Below, in pieces: positions 37,841-46,242 of a DNA stretch of 64,000 nucleotides. The DNA is taken from the NCBI RefSeq assembly GCF_003854275.1, contig NZ_QTQP01000014.1, positions 62,001-126,000 of the forward strand, read 5' to 3'. Origin of the DNA: Burkholderia sp. Bp8963 (GTDB lineage: Bacteria > Pseudomonadota > Gammaproteobacteria > Burkholderiales > Burkholderiaceae). The translations under genes were made by a program, and so were the position numbers. Within the stretch, counting starts at the first letter, position 1. Each line of letters starts with the position of its first letter. A model generated the notes under the pieces. The model had not been told where the DNA came from. It did no database searches and worked only from the letters and a program-made list of their open reading frames with translations.

Positions 37841-37874
37841 GGCCGGAGCCAGTGCCAAAGCACCGGCTCTGGCC
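37841..37874 (+). promoter_or_regulatory. 15-bp RNA hairpin just upstream of the MHS transporter ribosome site
   Basis: The arms 37841-37855 and 37860-37874 pair over 15 positions with one G-U and one A-C, around a CAAA loop. The stem ends three bases before the AGGAG of the next gene. No T-run follows. The position suggests translational or transcript control of the transporter. Confidence 0.55.
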
Positions 37875-37888
37875 GACAGGAGACAACG

Positions 37889-39349
37889 ATGGCCCGCCCC
37901 TTCCCGCCGCTCGCCGAACGCGACGCACGTCCCGCAATCGCTTCCGGCACGCCTGCCGATACCGACGCGCGGCGCCGCGTCGACGCGAAACAGCTGAATC
38001 GCGCCGCGTGGACCTGCTCGCTCGGCAGCGCACTCGAGTACTACGACTTCGCGCTGTACACGCTCGCGGCCGCGCTGATCTTCGGGCCGCTGTTCTTCCC
38101 CGCGCAAACCGCCGAGATGCGCATGATCGCGAGCTTCGGCACGTATTTCGTCGGCTTTGCGGTGCGGCCGCTCGGCGGCGTCGTATTCGGCGTGCTCGGC
38201 GATCGCATCGGCCGCAAGTTCGTGCTGACGGCGACCGTGCTGCTGATGGGGATCGCGAGCACGCTGATCGGCGTGCTGCCGACGTTCGCGACGGCCGGCT
38301 ACTGGGCGCCCGGGCTGCTCGTGCTGCTGCGCATCCTGCAGGGGCTCGGCGCCGGCGCGGAGCAGGCCGGCGCGGCGGTGCTGATGACCGAATACGCGCC
38401 GGCCGGCAGGCGCGGCTGGTACGCGTCGCTGCCGTTTCTCGGCATCCAGCTGGGCACCGTGCTCGCGGCCGCCGTGTATTTCGTGCTGCTTGCGAACATC
38501 GGCCGCGTGACCGACAACTGGGGCTGGCGCGTGCCGTTCCTGCTGAGCGCGGTGATCGTCGCCGTCGGCCTCTACATGCGCGTGCGGCTGCACGAGTCGC
38601 CGACTTTCGTGCGGCTCGAGAAGCGCGCACAGGTTGCGGCGAACCCGCTGACGAGCGTCGTCACGCATTCGAGGCGCTCGCTGCTGATCGGCATCGGGCT
38701 GCGGATGGCGGAGAACGGCGGCTCGTCGATCTACCAGGCGCTCGCGATCAGCTATCTGGCCGGCGTGATCGGCATGAAGGGGCCGATCGGCGCGCTCGCG
38801 CTGGTGTGCGCGGCGACTGTCGGCGCGGTGACGGTGCCGCTCGCGGGGCGCCTGAGCGACCGTTTCGGCCGGGTGCGCGTGTATCGCGCGTTCGCGTGGC
38901 TGCAGCTCGCGCTTGCGTTTCCGGTGTGGTGGATCTTCAGCCAGGGCAACGTGGTCGCGAGCGTGATCGCGATCTCGGTGGCGCAGGGCTTCGCGAACTG
39001 GGGAATGCTCGGCGCGCAGTCGGCGCTGCTGCCGGAGCTGTTCGGCGCCCGCCATCGTTACATGGGCGTGTCGTTTTCGCGTGAGGCGTCAGCCGTGCTC
39101 GCGGGCGGCATCGCGCCGCTCGTGGGTGCGACGATCATCGCGACGGTGATCGCGCTGCACGGCGGCGACCATGCGGCCGGCGTGCGCGCGTGGGTGCCGA
39201 TCGCCGCGTATCTGTCCGTGCTGACGCTGATCACGCTGTTCACCACGTCGCGGATGCCGGAAACGCTGAACCGCGATCTGGACGATCCGCTCGATGCGGC
39301 CGATGCATCCGCCGCGTCCGCGGGCGACGCCGTCGCGCGGCACGCGTGA
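37889..39349 (+). CDS. MFS transporter, metabolite:H+ symporter (MHS) family
   Basis: A 486-residue inner-membrane transporter with about 12 hydrophobic segments. The MHS signature near the N-terminus is EYYDFALYTLAAALIFGPLF, followed by the MFS loop GDRIGRKFVL between segments 2 and 3 and a second copy (GRLSDRFGRVRVYR) in the C-terminal half. MHS members import organic acids, sugar acids or osmolytes with protons. Position between an IdnO-like SDR and a 2-hydroxyacid dehydrogenase suggests a sugar acid such as keto-gluconate. ATG 37889 follows AGGAG. Confidence 0.9.
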   Translation: MARPFPPLAERDARPAIASGTPADTDARRRVDAKQLNRAAWTCSLGSALEYYDFALYTLAAALIFGPLFFPAQTAEMRMIASFGTYFVGFAVRPLGGVVFGVLGDRIGRKFVLTATVLLMGIASTLIGVLPTFATAGYWAPGLLVLLRILQGLGAGAEQAGAAVLMTEYAPAGRRGWYASLPFLGIQLGTVLAAAVYFVLLANIGRVTDNWGWRVPFLLSAVIVAVGLYMRVRLHESPTFVRLEKRAQVAANPLTSVVTHSRRSLLIGIGLRMAENGGSSIYQALAISYLAGVIGMKGPIGALALVCAATVGAVTVPLAGRLSDRFGRVRVYRAFAWLQLALAFPVWWIFSQGNVVASVIAISVAQGFANWGMLGAQSALLPELFGARHRYMGVSFSREASAVLAGGIAPLVGATIIATVIALHGGDHAAGVRAWVPIAAYLSVLTLITLFTTSRMPETLNRDLDDPLDAADASAASAGDAVARHA

Positions 39350-39424
39350 GCCGCGGGCCTCAGCCACGATCGCGATACCGGTCCCGTCACGTTCAACAAT
39401 CTCACCTCGACAGGAGCAGCGCAA

Positions 39425-40381
39425 ATGGCGCATGAATCGAACCCCCGGCCCGGCTTGCTGATGACCGGCCCTTACCAGCCGTGGGACACCGAATGGCTCG
39501 ACGCCGGTTACGACGTTCACCGGCTGTGGGAGGCGCACGACCGCGCCGCGTATCTGGCCGGGCATGGCGCCGGCGTGCGCGCGATCGCGACGCGCGGCGA
39601 TCTCGGCGCGGACGCCGCGCTGATCGCCGCGCTGCCGAAGCTCGAGATCATCGCGTGCTACGGCGTCGGTACCGATGCGATCGATCTCTCCGCCGCGCGC
39701 GAGCGTGGCATCCGCGTGACGAACACGCCCGACGTGCTGACGGGCGATGTCGCCGATCTCGGCGTCGGGCTCGCGCTCGCGCTGCTGCGCAGGATTCCCG
39801 GCGCCGACGCGTATGTGCGCTCGGGCGCGTGGCGCGACGGCGACATGCCGCTCGTCACGCGCCTGTACGGCAAGCGGGTCGGGATCGTCGGCTTCGGCCG
39901 CATCGGTTCGACGCTTGCGCGACGGCTGTCCGGCTTCGACGTCGAAATCGGCTACTTCGACACTGCATCGCGCGACGACACGCCGCATCGCTTCTTCGGC
40001 GATCTCGCCGAGCTGGCCGGCTGGTGCGACCTGCTGATCGTGACGCTCGCGGGCGGGCCGTCGACGCGCGATCTCGTCGATGCGCGCGTGCTCGATGCGC
40101 TCGGGCCGCGCGGCTATCTCGTGAACGTGTCGCGCGGCACGACCGTCGACGAGCCCGCGCTGATCGACGCGCTCGAGCGCCGGGCGATTGCGGGTGCCGC
40201 GCTCGACGTGTTCCGCAACGAGCCGCGCATCGACCCGCGCCTTCTCGCATTGCCGAACGTGCTGCTGCAGCCGCATCATGCGAGCGGCACCGTCGAGACG
40301 CGTCAGGCGATGGGCTGGCTCGTGCGTGACAACCTGCACGCGCACTTTGCCGGTGCGCCGCTGTTGACGCCGGTCGTCTGA
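39425..40381 (+). CDS. D-isomer-specific 2-hydroxyacid dehydrogenase
   Basis: A 318-residue NAD(P)-dependent dehydrogenase of the GhrB/2-ketogluconate reductase type. The coenzyme loop VGIVGFGRIGSTLARRL lies near residue 155; the catalytic Arg is in VNVSRGTTVDEPAL, the Glu in DVFRNEPRID, and the His in LQPHHASGT. It probably reduces 2-keto-sugar acids, glyoxylate or hydroxypyruvate; the neighbouring IdnO-like enzyme and transporter favour a keto-gluconate substrate. It starts 75 bases after the transporter gene. Confidence 0.9.
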   Translation: MAHESNPRPGLLMTGPYQPWDTEWLDAGYDVHRLWEAHDRAAYLAGHGAGVRAIATRGDLGADAALIAALPKLEIIACYGVGTDAIDLSAARERGIRVTNTPDVLTGDVADLGVGLALALLRRIPGADAYVRSGAWRDGDMPLVTRLYGKRVGIVGFGRIGSTLARRLSGFDVEIGYFDTASRDDTPHRFFGDLAELAGWCDLLIVTLAGGPSTRDLVDARVLDALGPRGYLVNVSRGTTVDEPALIDALERRAIAGAALDVFRNEPRIDPRLLALPNVLLQPHHASGTVETRQAMGWLVRDNLHAHFAGAPLLTPVV

Positions 40382-40392
40382 CGAAAATCATC

Positions 40393-40509
40393 ATGCGTAT
40401 GTGTTGCATGTGTGTCGTGATCCACGGGCCGAACGACCTGTGGATCGAAGAGCAGAACCCGGGCGAGATCGGCCCGGGCCAGGTGCGGGTGGACGTCGCG
40501 ATGGGCGGC
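40393..40509 (+). pseudogene. Remnant of an L-idonate 5-dehydrogenase-like MDR gene
   Basis: Only the first 39 codons survive. The peptide (CVVIHGPNDLWIEEQNPG then GPGQVRVDVAMGG) matches the N-terminal strands of zinc-dependent medium-chain dehydrogenases of the IdnD type, which normally continue with GICGSDLHYY. Here homology stops at the GG pair (40509), and the frame runs into the 3' flank of the convergent MFS gene. It starts 12 bases after the hydroxyacid dehydrogenase stop, so it was probably the next gene of the sugar-acid operon before a deletion removed the rest. Confidence 0.75.
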
Positions 40510-40535
40510 AACCGCCCGTTTCTTCGCACGCCAGA

Positions 40536-41735
40536 TCATTGCGTCGCCTGCGGCGCGCCGACGCGCTGCGACGCGACCCACAGTGCAATGAGCAGCCCCG
40601 CGAGCACCGCGCCCGCGACACACACGCCGCGCCAGCCGTCGACGCCGAATGCGACGCTCGCCGCGAACGACCCGAGCGCGCCGCCGATGAAGTAGCTCGT
40701 CAGGTAGATCGTCGTCACGCGGCTGCGCGCGTCTCCGGCGAGCGCATAGATCACGCTCTGGTTCGAGATGTGCATCCCCTGCACGCCGACGTCGAGCAGC
40801 AGGATCCCGGCGGTCAGCGCGGCGAGCGAATGCGCGCCGGCCGCGATCAGCGCGAATGACGCGAGCACCGCGGCCGCGAACAGGCCGGTTGCCGCGTTGA
40901 CGTGCCCGCGGTCGACGAGCCGTCCCGCGGACGTCGCGGCGAGCGCGCCCACTGCGCCAACCACGCCGAACAGGCCGATCTGGCCTTCCGTATAGCCATA
41001 GGGCGGCTGGCTCAGCAGGAACGTGAGGCCTGTCCACAGCAGGCTGAAGCACGCGAACACGAGCGCACCGTAGACGGAGCGCAGCGCGATCAGCGGCTGC
41101 ACGCGCACGAGCGCGACGAGCGATTTCATCAGCGCCGCATAATCGACGCGCAGATCGCGGCGATCCTTCGGCAGCTTCATCGCGAGCACGCCGGTCAGCC
41201 CCAGCACCATCAGCGCGGCGATCCCGTACACCGCGCGCCAGCCGAGCCAGTCGGCGATCGCGCCCGCCGCGACGCGCGCAAGCAGGATGCCGAGCAGCAG
41301 GCCGCTCATCACGGTGCCGACCGCGCGGCCGCGCGAGCGCGCGTCGGCGAGCGATGCGGCGAACGGCACAAGGAGCTGCGTCGAGCAGGTCACGAAGCCG
41401 AGCGCGATGTTCGCGGCGATGAACGCGTCGAAGTTCGTGGTGCATGCGACCGCCACGAGTGCGACGACGTTCAGCACGAGCAGCCGCGCGATCAGCGTGT
41501 GGCGGTTGAGCGCGTCGCCGAGCGGCACGATCAGCAGCAGGCTCGCCGCATAGCCGAGCTGCGTGAGCGTGACGAGAAAGCCGAGCTCGGCCGGCGCGCG
41601 GCCGAAGCTGTGCGCGATCGCGGCGAGGAGCGGCTGCGCGTAGTAGATGTTGCCGATGACGATGCCGCACGCGCAGGCGAACAGCAGCGTCATGCCGCGT
41701 GTCAGGGTGGGGTGGGTGTCGTGGTGCGGGTTCAT
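40536..41735 (-). CDS. MFS transporter, probable drug/metabolite efflux
   Basis: A 399-residue major facilitator with about 12 membrane segments. The first half has IGNIYYAQPLLAAIA, PLGDALNRHTLI (MFS loop) and an arginine-bearing ADARSRGRAVG loop. Similar Burkholderia proteins are usually annotated as sugar or drug efflux; no substrate can be deduced. It is divergent from the CynR-like LysR gene, with 128 bases between starts, and is therefore likely its target. The stop lies close to the idnD remnant. Confidence 0.88.
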   Translation of the reverse strand: MNPHHDTHPTLTRGMTLLFACACGIVIGNIYYAQPLLAAIAHSFGRAPAELGFLVTLTQLGYAASLLLIVPLGDALNRHTLIARLLVLNVVALVAVACTTNFDAFIAANIALGFVTCSTQLLVPFAASLADARSRGRAVGTVMSGLLLGILLARVAAGAIADWLGWRAVYGIAALMVLGLTGVLAMKLPKDRRDLRVDYAALMKSLVALVRVQPLIALRSVYGALVFACFSLLWTGLTFLLSQPPYGYTEGQIGLFGVVGAVGALAATSAGRLVDRGHVNAATGLFAAAVLASFALIAAGAHSLAALTAGILLLDVGVQGMHISNQSVIYALAGDARSRVTTIYLTSYFIGGALGSFAASVAFGVDGWRGVCVAGAVLAGLLIALWVASQRVGAPQATQ

Positions 41736-41836
41736 GGATCCGGAAAGCGTGGGGCGGACCGGCGGCTGCCGGCATCGAAGCGCGTATGATGCGGACAGCC
41801 GGCCATAGCGTCCAAGACTGGATTGCTATGATTTCC

Positions 41837-41851
41837 ATTGGTAGAACCAAT
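41837..41851. promoter_or_regulatory. Perfect palindrome between MFS and LysR genes, likely operator
   Basis: ATTGGT and ACCAAT flank AGA. It fits the LysR T-N11-A rule (T41838, A41850) and equally the TGGT-N3-ACCA pattern of FadR-type GntR sites. It lies directly downstream of a TATGAT -10-like box (41827-41832) for the LysR gene. Confidence 0.65.
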
Positions 41852-41863
41852 ACCAGATCCGCG

Positions 41864-42802
41864 ATGCTTCTCCGCCACATCCGCTATTTCCTGGCCGTCG
41901 CCGAGCAGCGCAATTTCACGCGCGCGGCCGAGGTGCTGCACGTGTCGCAGCCGACGCTGTCGCAGCAGATCCGCCAGCTCGAGGATCAGCTCGGCGTGCA
42001 GCTGTTCGACCGCTCGGGCCGCGCGGTGCGGCTCACCGAATTCGGCGAGGCCTATGCGCGGCACGCGCGCGCGGCGCTGCACGAGCTCGACGCGGGGCAG
42101 CGCGCAGTCCACGACGTCGCGGACCTGAGCATCGGTTCGCTGCGGCTCGCGATGACGCCGACCTTCACCGCGTACCTGATCGGCTCGCTCGTCGATGCGT
42201 TCAACACCGCGTATCCGAACGTCACGCTGACGATCGACGCGATGCCGCAGGAGCGGATCGAGGCGCTGCTCGCCGACGACCGGCTCGACGCCGGCTTCGC
42301 GTTCACGCCCGCGCGCCTGCCGGACATCGACGTGACGCCGCTGTGGAACGAGTCGCTCGCGCTCGTGACGGGCCGCACGCACCGTCTCGCGCGCCGCCGC
42401 CGCGCGCTGACGCCGGCCGAGCTCGGCGACGAGCCGCTGATCCTGCTGAGCCGCGCGTTCGCGACGCGCGCGAGCATCGACCAGTACTTCGTCGATCACG
42501 GCGCGCGGCCGCGCATCGCGATCGAGGTGAACGCGATCAACGCGATTCTCGAGCTCGTGCGGCGCGGCCGCCTCGCGACGGTGCTGCCCGACGCGATCGC
42601 GCGCGCGAGCGGCGATCTGTGCGCGCTGGAACTCGATCCGCCGCTGCCGATGCGCATGGCCGCGTTGCTGACGCGCAGGGGCGCGTACCGCAGCGTCGCC
42701 GCGCGCGCGTTCGTCGAGCGCACGCTCGAGCTGCGCGATGCGCAGGCGCGCGGGCGCGAGCCTGCCGCGGCCGGACGGCGCCGCAACAGGACGGAAGGAT
42801 AG
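41864..42802 (+). CDS. LysR-family regulator, CynR-like
   Basis: A 312-residue LysR protein whose N-terminus MLLRHIRYFLAVAEQRNFTRAAEVLHVSQPTLSQQIRQLEDQLGVQLFDRSGR-type sequence is very close to CynR and related activators (helix-turn-helix about residues 17-36). The effector domain follows with LRLAMTPTFTAYLIGSLV. The C-terminal 20 residues are Arg-rich. No cyanate genes (cynS, cynT) are nearby, so it is not called CynR; the divergent MFS gene is the probable target. Confidence 0.9.
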   Translation: MLLRHIRYFLAVAEQRNFTRAAEVLHVSQPTLSQQIRQLEDQLGVQLFDRSGRAVRLTEFGEAYARHARAALHELDAGQRAVHDVADLSIGSLRLAMTPTFTAYLIGSLVDAFNTAYPNVTLTIDAMPQERIEALLADDRLDAGFAFTPARLPDIDVTPLWNESLALVTGRTHRLARRRRALTPAELGDEPLILLSRAFATRASIDQYFVDHGARPRIAIEVNAINAILELVRRGRLATVLPDAIARASGDLCALELDPPLPMRMAALLTRRGAYRSVAARAFVERTLELRDAQARGREPAAAGRRRNRTEG

Positions 42803-42864
42803 GGAGCTTGGCCGCCGGACAGGCAGCGTGTCGGCCGGTCGCCCGGCCGGGGGCGCTCAGGCGC

Positions 42865-43557
42865 TCACGCCCCCGGCGTCGGGAAGAACACGCCCGCGCG
42901 CTGCGCGGCGTTCGCGATGTGCGCCTCGATCGCCGCGCCGGCAGCGGCCGGGTCGCGCGCGATCAGCGCGTCGACGATCGCGCGATGCTCGTGCCACGTC
43001 GAAAGCAGCAGCTCGCGCCGGTAGAACGGCATCCGCTGGCTCTCCTTCATGATGTCGGCGCTGCTGCGCAGGATCGATTCGATCGCCGCGTTGCCGGCAA
43101 GATTGATGATCCGCATGTGGAATTCGAAGTCGAGCTGCGACGCGTCGTCGAGTTCGTTTTCGGTCAGCGTCACGTGCAGCTCGGCGAGGTTGTCCTCGAA
43201 CCACGCGATGTCGTCGTCGGTGACGACGCGCGCGGCCATCCGCGCGGCGAAGCCCTCGAGCGCGTAGCGCATCTGGTAGGTGTCGGGCAGCGACGACTGC
43301 TCGGCGAACCGCCACGCATGGCCGGTCGTGGCCTGCGCGCTTTCGACATACACGCCCTTGCCGGCGCGGATGCGCAGCATCCCGAGCGCCTCGAGCGTCG
43401 ACAGCGCCTCGCGCAGCGACGCGCGGCTGATCTCCAGCTCCTCGGAGAGCTGGCGCTGTGCCGGCAGCAGGCTGCCGACCGGATACACGCCTGCCTCGAT
43501 CCGGTCGCGGATCGTCGCGATGGCGGCGTCGGTCACGGTGTGCGGAACGTTTTTCAT
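42865..43557 (-). CDS. GntR-family regulator, FadR/FCD subfamily
   Basis: A 230-residue regulator with an N-terminal winged helix (IRDRIEAGVYPVGSLLPAQRQLSEEL, recognition helix ISRASLREALSTLEALGML) and an all-helical FCD effector domain with the metal-binding Asp/His set (FEFHMRIIN, HEHRAIVDAL). The start ATG 43557 matches the family. It is divergent from dctA. Two similar palindromes lie between them, one directly upstream of each gene. It most likely represses both itself and the dctA-allantoicase set. Confidence 0.92.
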   Translation of the reverse strand: MKNVPHTVTDAAIATIRDRIEAGVYPVGSLLPAQRQLSEELEISRASLREALSTLEALGMLRIRAGKGVYVESAQATTGHAWRFAEQSSLPDTYQMRYALEGFAARMAARVVTDDDIAWFEDNLAELHVTLTENELDDASQLDFEFHMRIINLAGNAAIESILRSSADIMKESQRMPFYRRELLLSTWHEHRAIVDALIARDPAAAGAAIEAHIANAAQRAGVFFPTPGA

Positions 43558-43570
43558 GATGCGAATGATG

Positions 43571-43585
43571 GCCGGTCTGACCGGC
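43571..43585. promoter_or_regulatory. Palindrome upstream of gntR-type gene, likely autoregulatory operator
   Basis: GCCGGT and ACCGGC flank CTG. The core GGTCTGACC matches the FadR/FCD site pattern. It lies 14 bases from the regulator start, just downstream of a TACAAT -10-like box (43591-43586, minus strand). Confidence 0.65.
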
Positions 43586-43724
43586 ATTGTAATCCGCACA
43601 CGCGCGGTGCATCGCCGGCCTACGGGAAAGTCACGATCCGCACCGCGTTCCGGCCCCGCCGGACAGGCCGCCAAGTGGTTGAAAGGGGGCGGAAGGGGGC
43701 GGGAAATCCCTATTTTGTTCTTCC

Positions 43725-43753
43725 TTGACTGGACTATATCGGCTTCCTACTAT
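43725..43753 (+). promoter_or_regulatory. Candidate sigma70 promoter of dctA
   Basis: TTGACT (43725-43730) and TACTAT (43748-43753) are exactly 17 bases apart. The predicted start near 43760 lies just before the palindrome at 43767. Confidence 0.65.
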
Positions 43754-43766
43754 CGTCCATAACATC

Positions 43767-43781
43767 ACTGGTCTTACCAGT
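43767..43781. promoter_or_regulatory. Palindrome at the dctA start region, likely GntR operator
   Basis: ACTGGT and ACCAGT flank CTT. The core GGTCTTACC differs by one base from the palindrome upstream of the regulator gene. Position a few bases after the predicted dctA transcription start suits repression. Confidence 0.7.
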
Positions 43782-43822
43782 ATGAACAGACGAAACTGCA
43801 ACCGTTGGTTCAGGAGAGCGCC

Positions 43823-45145
43823 GTGTCGAAATTCCTTAATTCGCTGTTTGGCCGAGTAGTCGTCGCATTGATCCTCGGGGTCGCGCTAGGCGCGTTCTTC
43901 CCGCATTTCGCCGAGTCGCTGAGGCCGCTCGGCGACGGTTTTCTGAAGCTCATCAAGATGGTCATCGGCCCGATCGTGTTCTGCGTCGTGGTCAGCGGGA
44001 TGGCCAATGCGGGCGACCTGAAGAAGGTCGGCCGGGTCGGCCTGAAGGCCGTCGTCTACTTCGAGGTGATGACCACGCTCGCGCTCGGCATCGGCCTCGT
44101 GCTCGCGTGGCTGACGCGCCCGGGCGTCGGGATGAACATCGACCTGCACTCGCTCGACGCGGCGTCGCTCTCGTCGTACGCGAAGAACGCCGAGAGCCTG
44201 AAGGACACGGCCGGCTACCTGATGAAGATCATCCCCGACACCGCGATCGACGCATTCGCGAAGGGCGACATCCTGCAGATCCTCGTGTTCGCGGTGCTGT
44301 TCGGCTCGGCGCTGTCGCTGCTCGGCGACAAGGCGCAGCGCGTCAATTCGCTGATCGAGGAGCTGTCGCACGTGTTCTTCCGCGTGATCGGCTTCATCAT
44401 CAAGCTCGCGCCGCTCGGCGTGCTCGGCGCGGTCGCGTTCACGACCGGCAAATACGGCGTCGCGTCGCTGAAGCAGCTCGGCTACCTCGTCGCGGTGTTC
44501 TACCTGAGCTGCTTCGTGTTCGTCACCGTGGTGCTCGGCATCGTGATGCGGCTCGCCGGCTTCTCGGTGTTCAAGCTGATCCGCTACCTGCGCGAGGAGC
44601 TGTCGATCGTGCTCGGCACGGCGTCGTCGGACGCGGTGCTGCCGCAGGTGATGCGCAAGCTCGAATACATGGGCGTCAAGGATTCGACGGTCGGCCTCGT
44701 GATCCCGACCGGTTACTCGTTCAACCTCGATGGCTTCTCGATCTACCTGACGCTCGCGGTGCTGTTCATCGCGCAGGCGACCAACACGCCGCTGTCGACG
44801 CATGACCTGATCGTCGTGCTGCTCGTGTCGCTCGTCACGTCGAAGGGCGCGCACGGGATTCCGGGTTCGGCGATCGTGATCCTCGCGGCGACGCTGTCGG
44901 CGATTCCCGCGATTCCCGTCCTCGGCCTCGTGCTGATCCTGCCGGTCGACTGGTTCGTCGGCATCGCCCGTGCGCTGACCAACCTGATCGGCAACTGCGT
45001 CGCGACGGTCGTCGTCGCGGTGTGGGAGAACGACATCGACCGGGCCCGTGCGAAGCGCGTGCTGAATCGCGAACTGCGCTACGTGCCGGCCGAAGAGGAG
45101 GGCGCCGCGGCGTCGCTCGCCGGCGACGGCGCGCACGCGGTCTGA
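43823..45145 (+). CDS. dctA: C4-dicarboxylate/proton symporter, DctA family
   Basis: Inner-membrane DAACS-family symporter, typically for succinate, fumarate and malate. The 440-residue protein has the family segments VIGPIVFCVVVSGMANAGDL, the serine-rich GTASSDAVLPQVMRKLE hairpin, GYSFNLDGFSIYLTLAVLFIAQATNTPL (substrate site) and SKGAHGIPGSAIVIL. The start GTG 43823 follows CAGGAG. It is divergent from the GntR gene and followed by allantoicase, which is unusual company: a carboxylate-bearing ureide such as allantoate is a conceivable substrate, but that is inference. Confidence 0.9.
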   Translation: MSKFLNSLFGRVVVALILGVALGAFFPHFAESLRPLGDGFLKLIKMVIGPIVFCVVVSGMANAGDLKKVGRVGLKAVVYFEVMTTLALGIGLVLAWLTRPGVGMNIDLHSLDAASLSSYAKNAESLKDTAGYLMKIIPDTAIDAFAKGDILQILVFAVLFGSALSLLGDKAQRVNSLIEELSHVFFRVIGFIIKLAPLGVLGAVAFTTGKYGVASLKQLGYLVAVFYLSCFVFVTVVLGIVMRLAGFSVFKLIRYLREELSIVLGTASSDAVLPQVMRKLEYMGVKDSTVGLVIPTGYSFNLDGFSIYLTLAVLFIAQATNTPLSTHDLIVVLLVSLVTSKGAHGIPGSAIVILAATLSAIPAIPVLGLVLILPVDWFVGIARALTNLIGNCVATVVVAVWENDIDRARAKRVLNRELRYVPAEEEGAAASLAGDGAHAV

Positions 45146-45220
45146 GTCCGCGGCTCGATCCGCATCCCCATCATGCCGCCGGGCGCCTCGACGCGCCCGG
45201 CGCAGAACACAGGAGACGAC

Positions 45221-46228
45221 ATGGCAGCCCCCATCCTCGACCCGAACGCGCCGGCCTTCACGCGGCGCTACATGAACCTCGCCGATCCGCGCGTTGGTGC
45301 AAAGGCGCTCCACGCGAGCGACGAGTTCTTCGCGCCGAAGGAGCGCATGCTGAACCCCGAGCCGGCCGTGTTCATTCCCGGCAAGTACGACGATCACGGC
45401 AAGTGGATGGACGGCTGGGAGACGCGCCGCAAGCGCACGACCGGCCACGATTTCTGCGTGGTGCGGCTCGCGCGGCCGGGCGTGATCCACGGCGTCGACC
45501 TCGACACGAGCCACTTCACCGGCAACTTCCCGCCGGCCGCGTCGATCGACGCGTGCGTCGCCGACGGCGACACGCCGCCGGACGACGTCGAATGGCGCAC
45601 GATCGTCCCCGCGACGACACTGCAGGGCAACAGCCACCACTACGTCGACGTGACCGATCCGCAGCCGTACACGCACCTGCGCGTGAACCTGTATCCGGAC
45701 GGTGGGCTCGCGCGGCTGCGCGTATACGGCCAGCCGCAGCGCGACTGGCGCCAGGTGCCGCAGGGCGAGCTGGTCGACCTGGCCGCGATCGAGAACGGCG
45801 GCTATCTGGTGGCCGCGAACAATCAGCACTTCGGCGCGGCGTCGCAGATGCTGATGCCGGGGCGCGGCGTGAACATGGGCGACGGCTGGGAAACCCGCCG
45901 CCGCCGCGAGCCCGGCAACGACTGGGCGATCGTCGCGCTCGCGCGGCCGGGCGTGATCCGGCGCGTCGAGGTCGACACCGCGTTCTTCAAGGGCAATTTC
46001 CCGGACCGCTGTTCGCTGCAGGCCGCGCATGTCACGGGCGGCACCGACGATTCGCTGGTCACGCAGGCGATGTTCTGGCCCGAACTGCTCGGTGAGCAGA
46101 AGCTGTCGATGGACCACGTCCACACGTTCGACGCGCTCGCGGCGCTCGGTCCGGTCACGCACGTGCGTTTCAACATCTTCCCGGACGGCGGCGTGTCGCG
46201 CCTGCGTCTGTGGGGCGAACCGGCCTGA
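45221..46228 (+). CDS. alc: Allantoicase
   Basis: Hydrolyses allantoate to ureidoglycolate and urea in purine breakdown. The 335-residue protein has the two-fold repeat of the family. Each half has the motif DGWETRRKR or DGWETRRRR, then [19 protein letters not shown] or [19 protein letters not shown], and each ends in a [16 protein letters not shown] or [16 protein letters not shown] strand. ATG 45221 follows AGGAG. It lies 75 bases after dctA and 14 before allA, forming a ureide operon. Confidence 0.95.
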   Translation: MAAPILDPNAPAFTRRYMNLADPRVGAKALHASDEFFAPKERMLNPEPAVFIPGKYDDHGKWMDGWETRRKRTTGHDFCVVRLARPGVIHGVDLDTSHFTGNFPPAASIDACVADGDTPPDDVEWRTIVPATTLQGNSHHYVDVTDPQPYTHLRVNLYPDGGLARLRVYGQPQRDWRQVPQGELVDLAAIENGGYLVAANNQHFGAASQMLMPGRGVNMGDGWETRRRREPGNDWAIVALARPGVIRRVEVDTAFFKGNFPDRCSLQAAHVTGGTDDSLVTQAMFWPELLGEQKLSMDHVHTFDALAALGPVTHVRFNIFPDGGVSRLRLWGEPA

Positions 46229-46242
46229 CGGCGGAGGCGAAC

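Noticed and set aside
41864..42802. CynR as a firm gene name
   Set aside because: The N-terminus is very close to CynR, but no cyanase or carbonic anhydrase gene is nearby.
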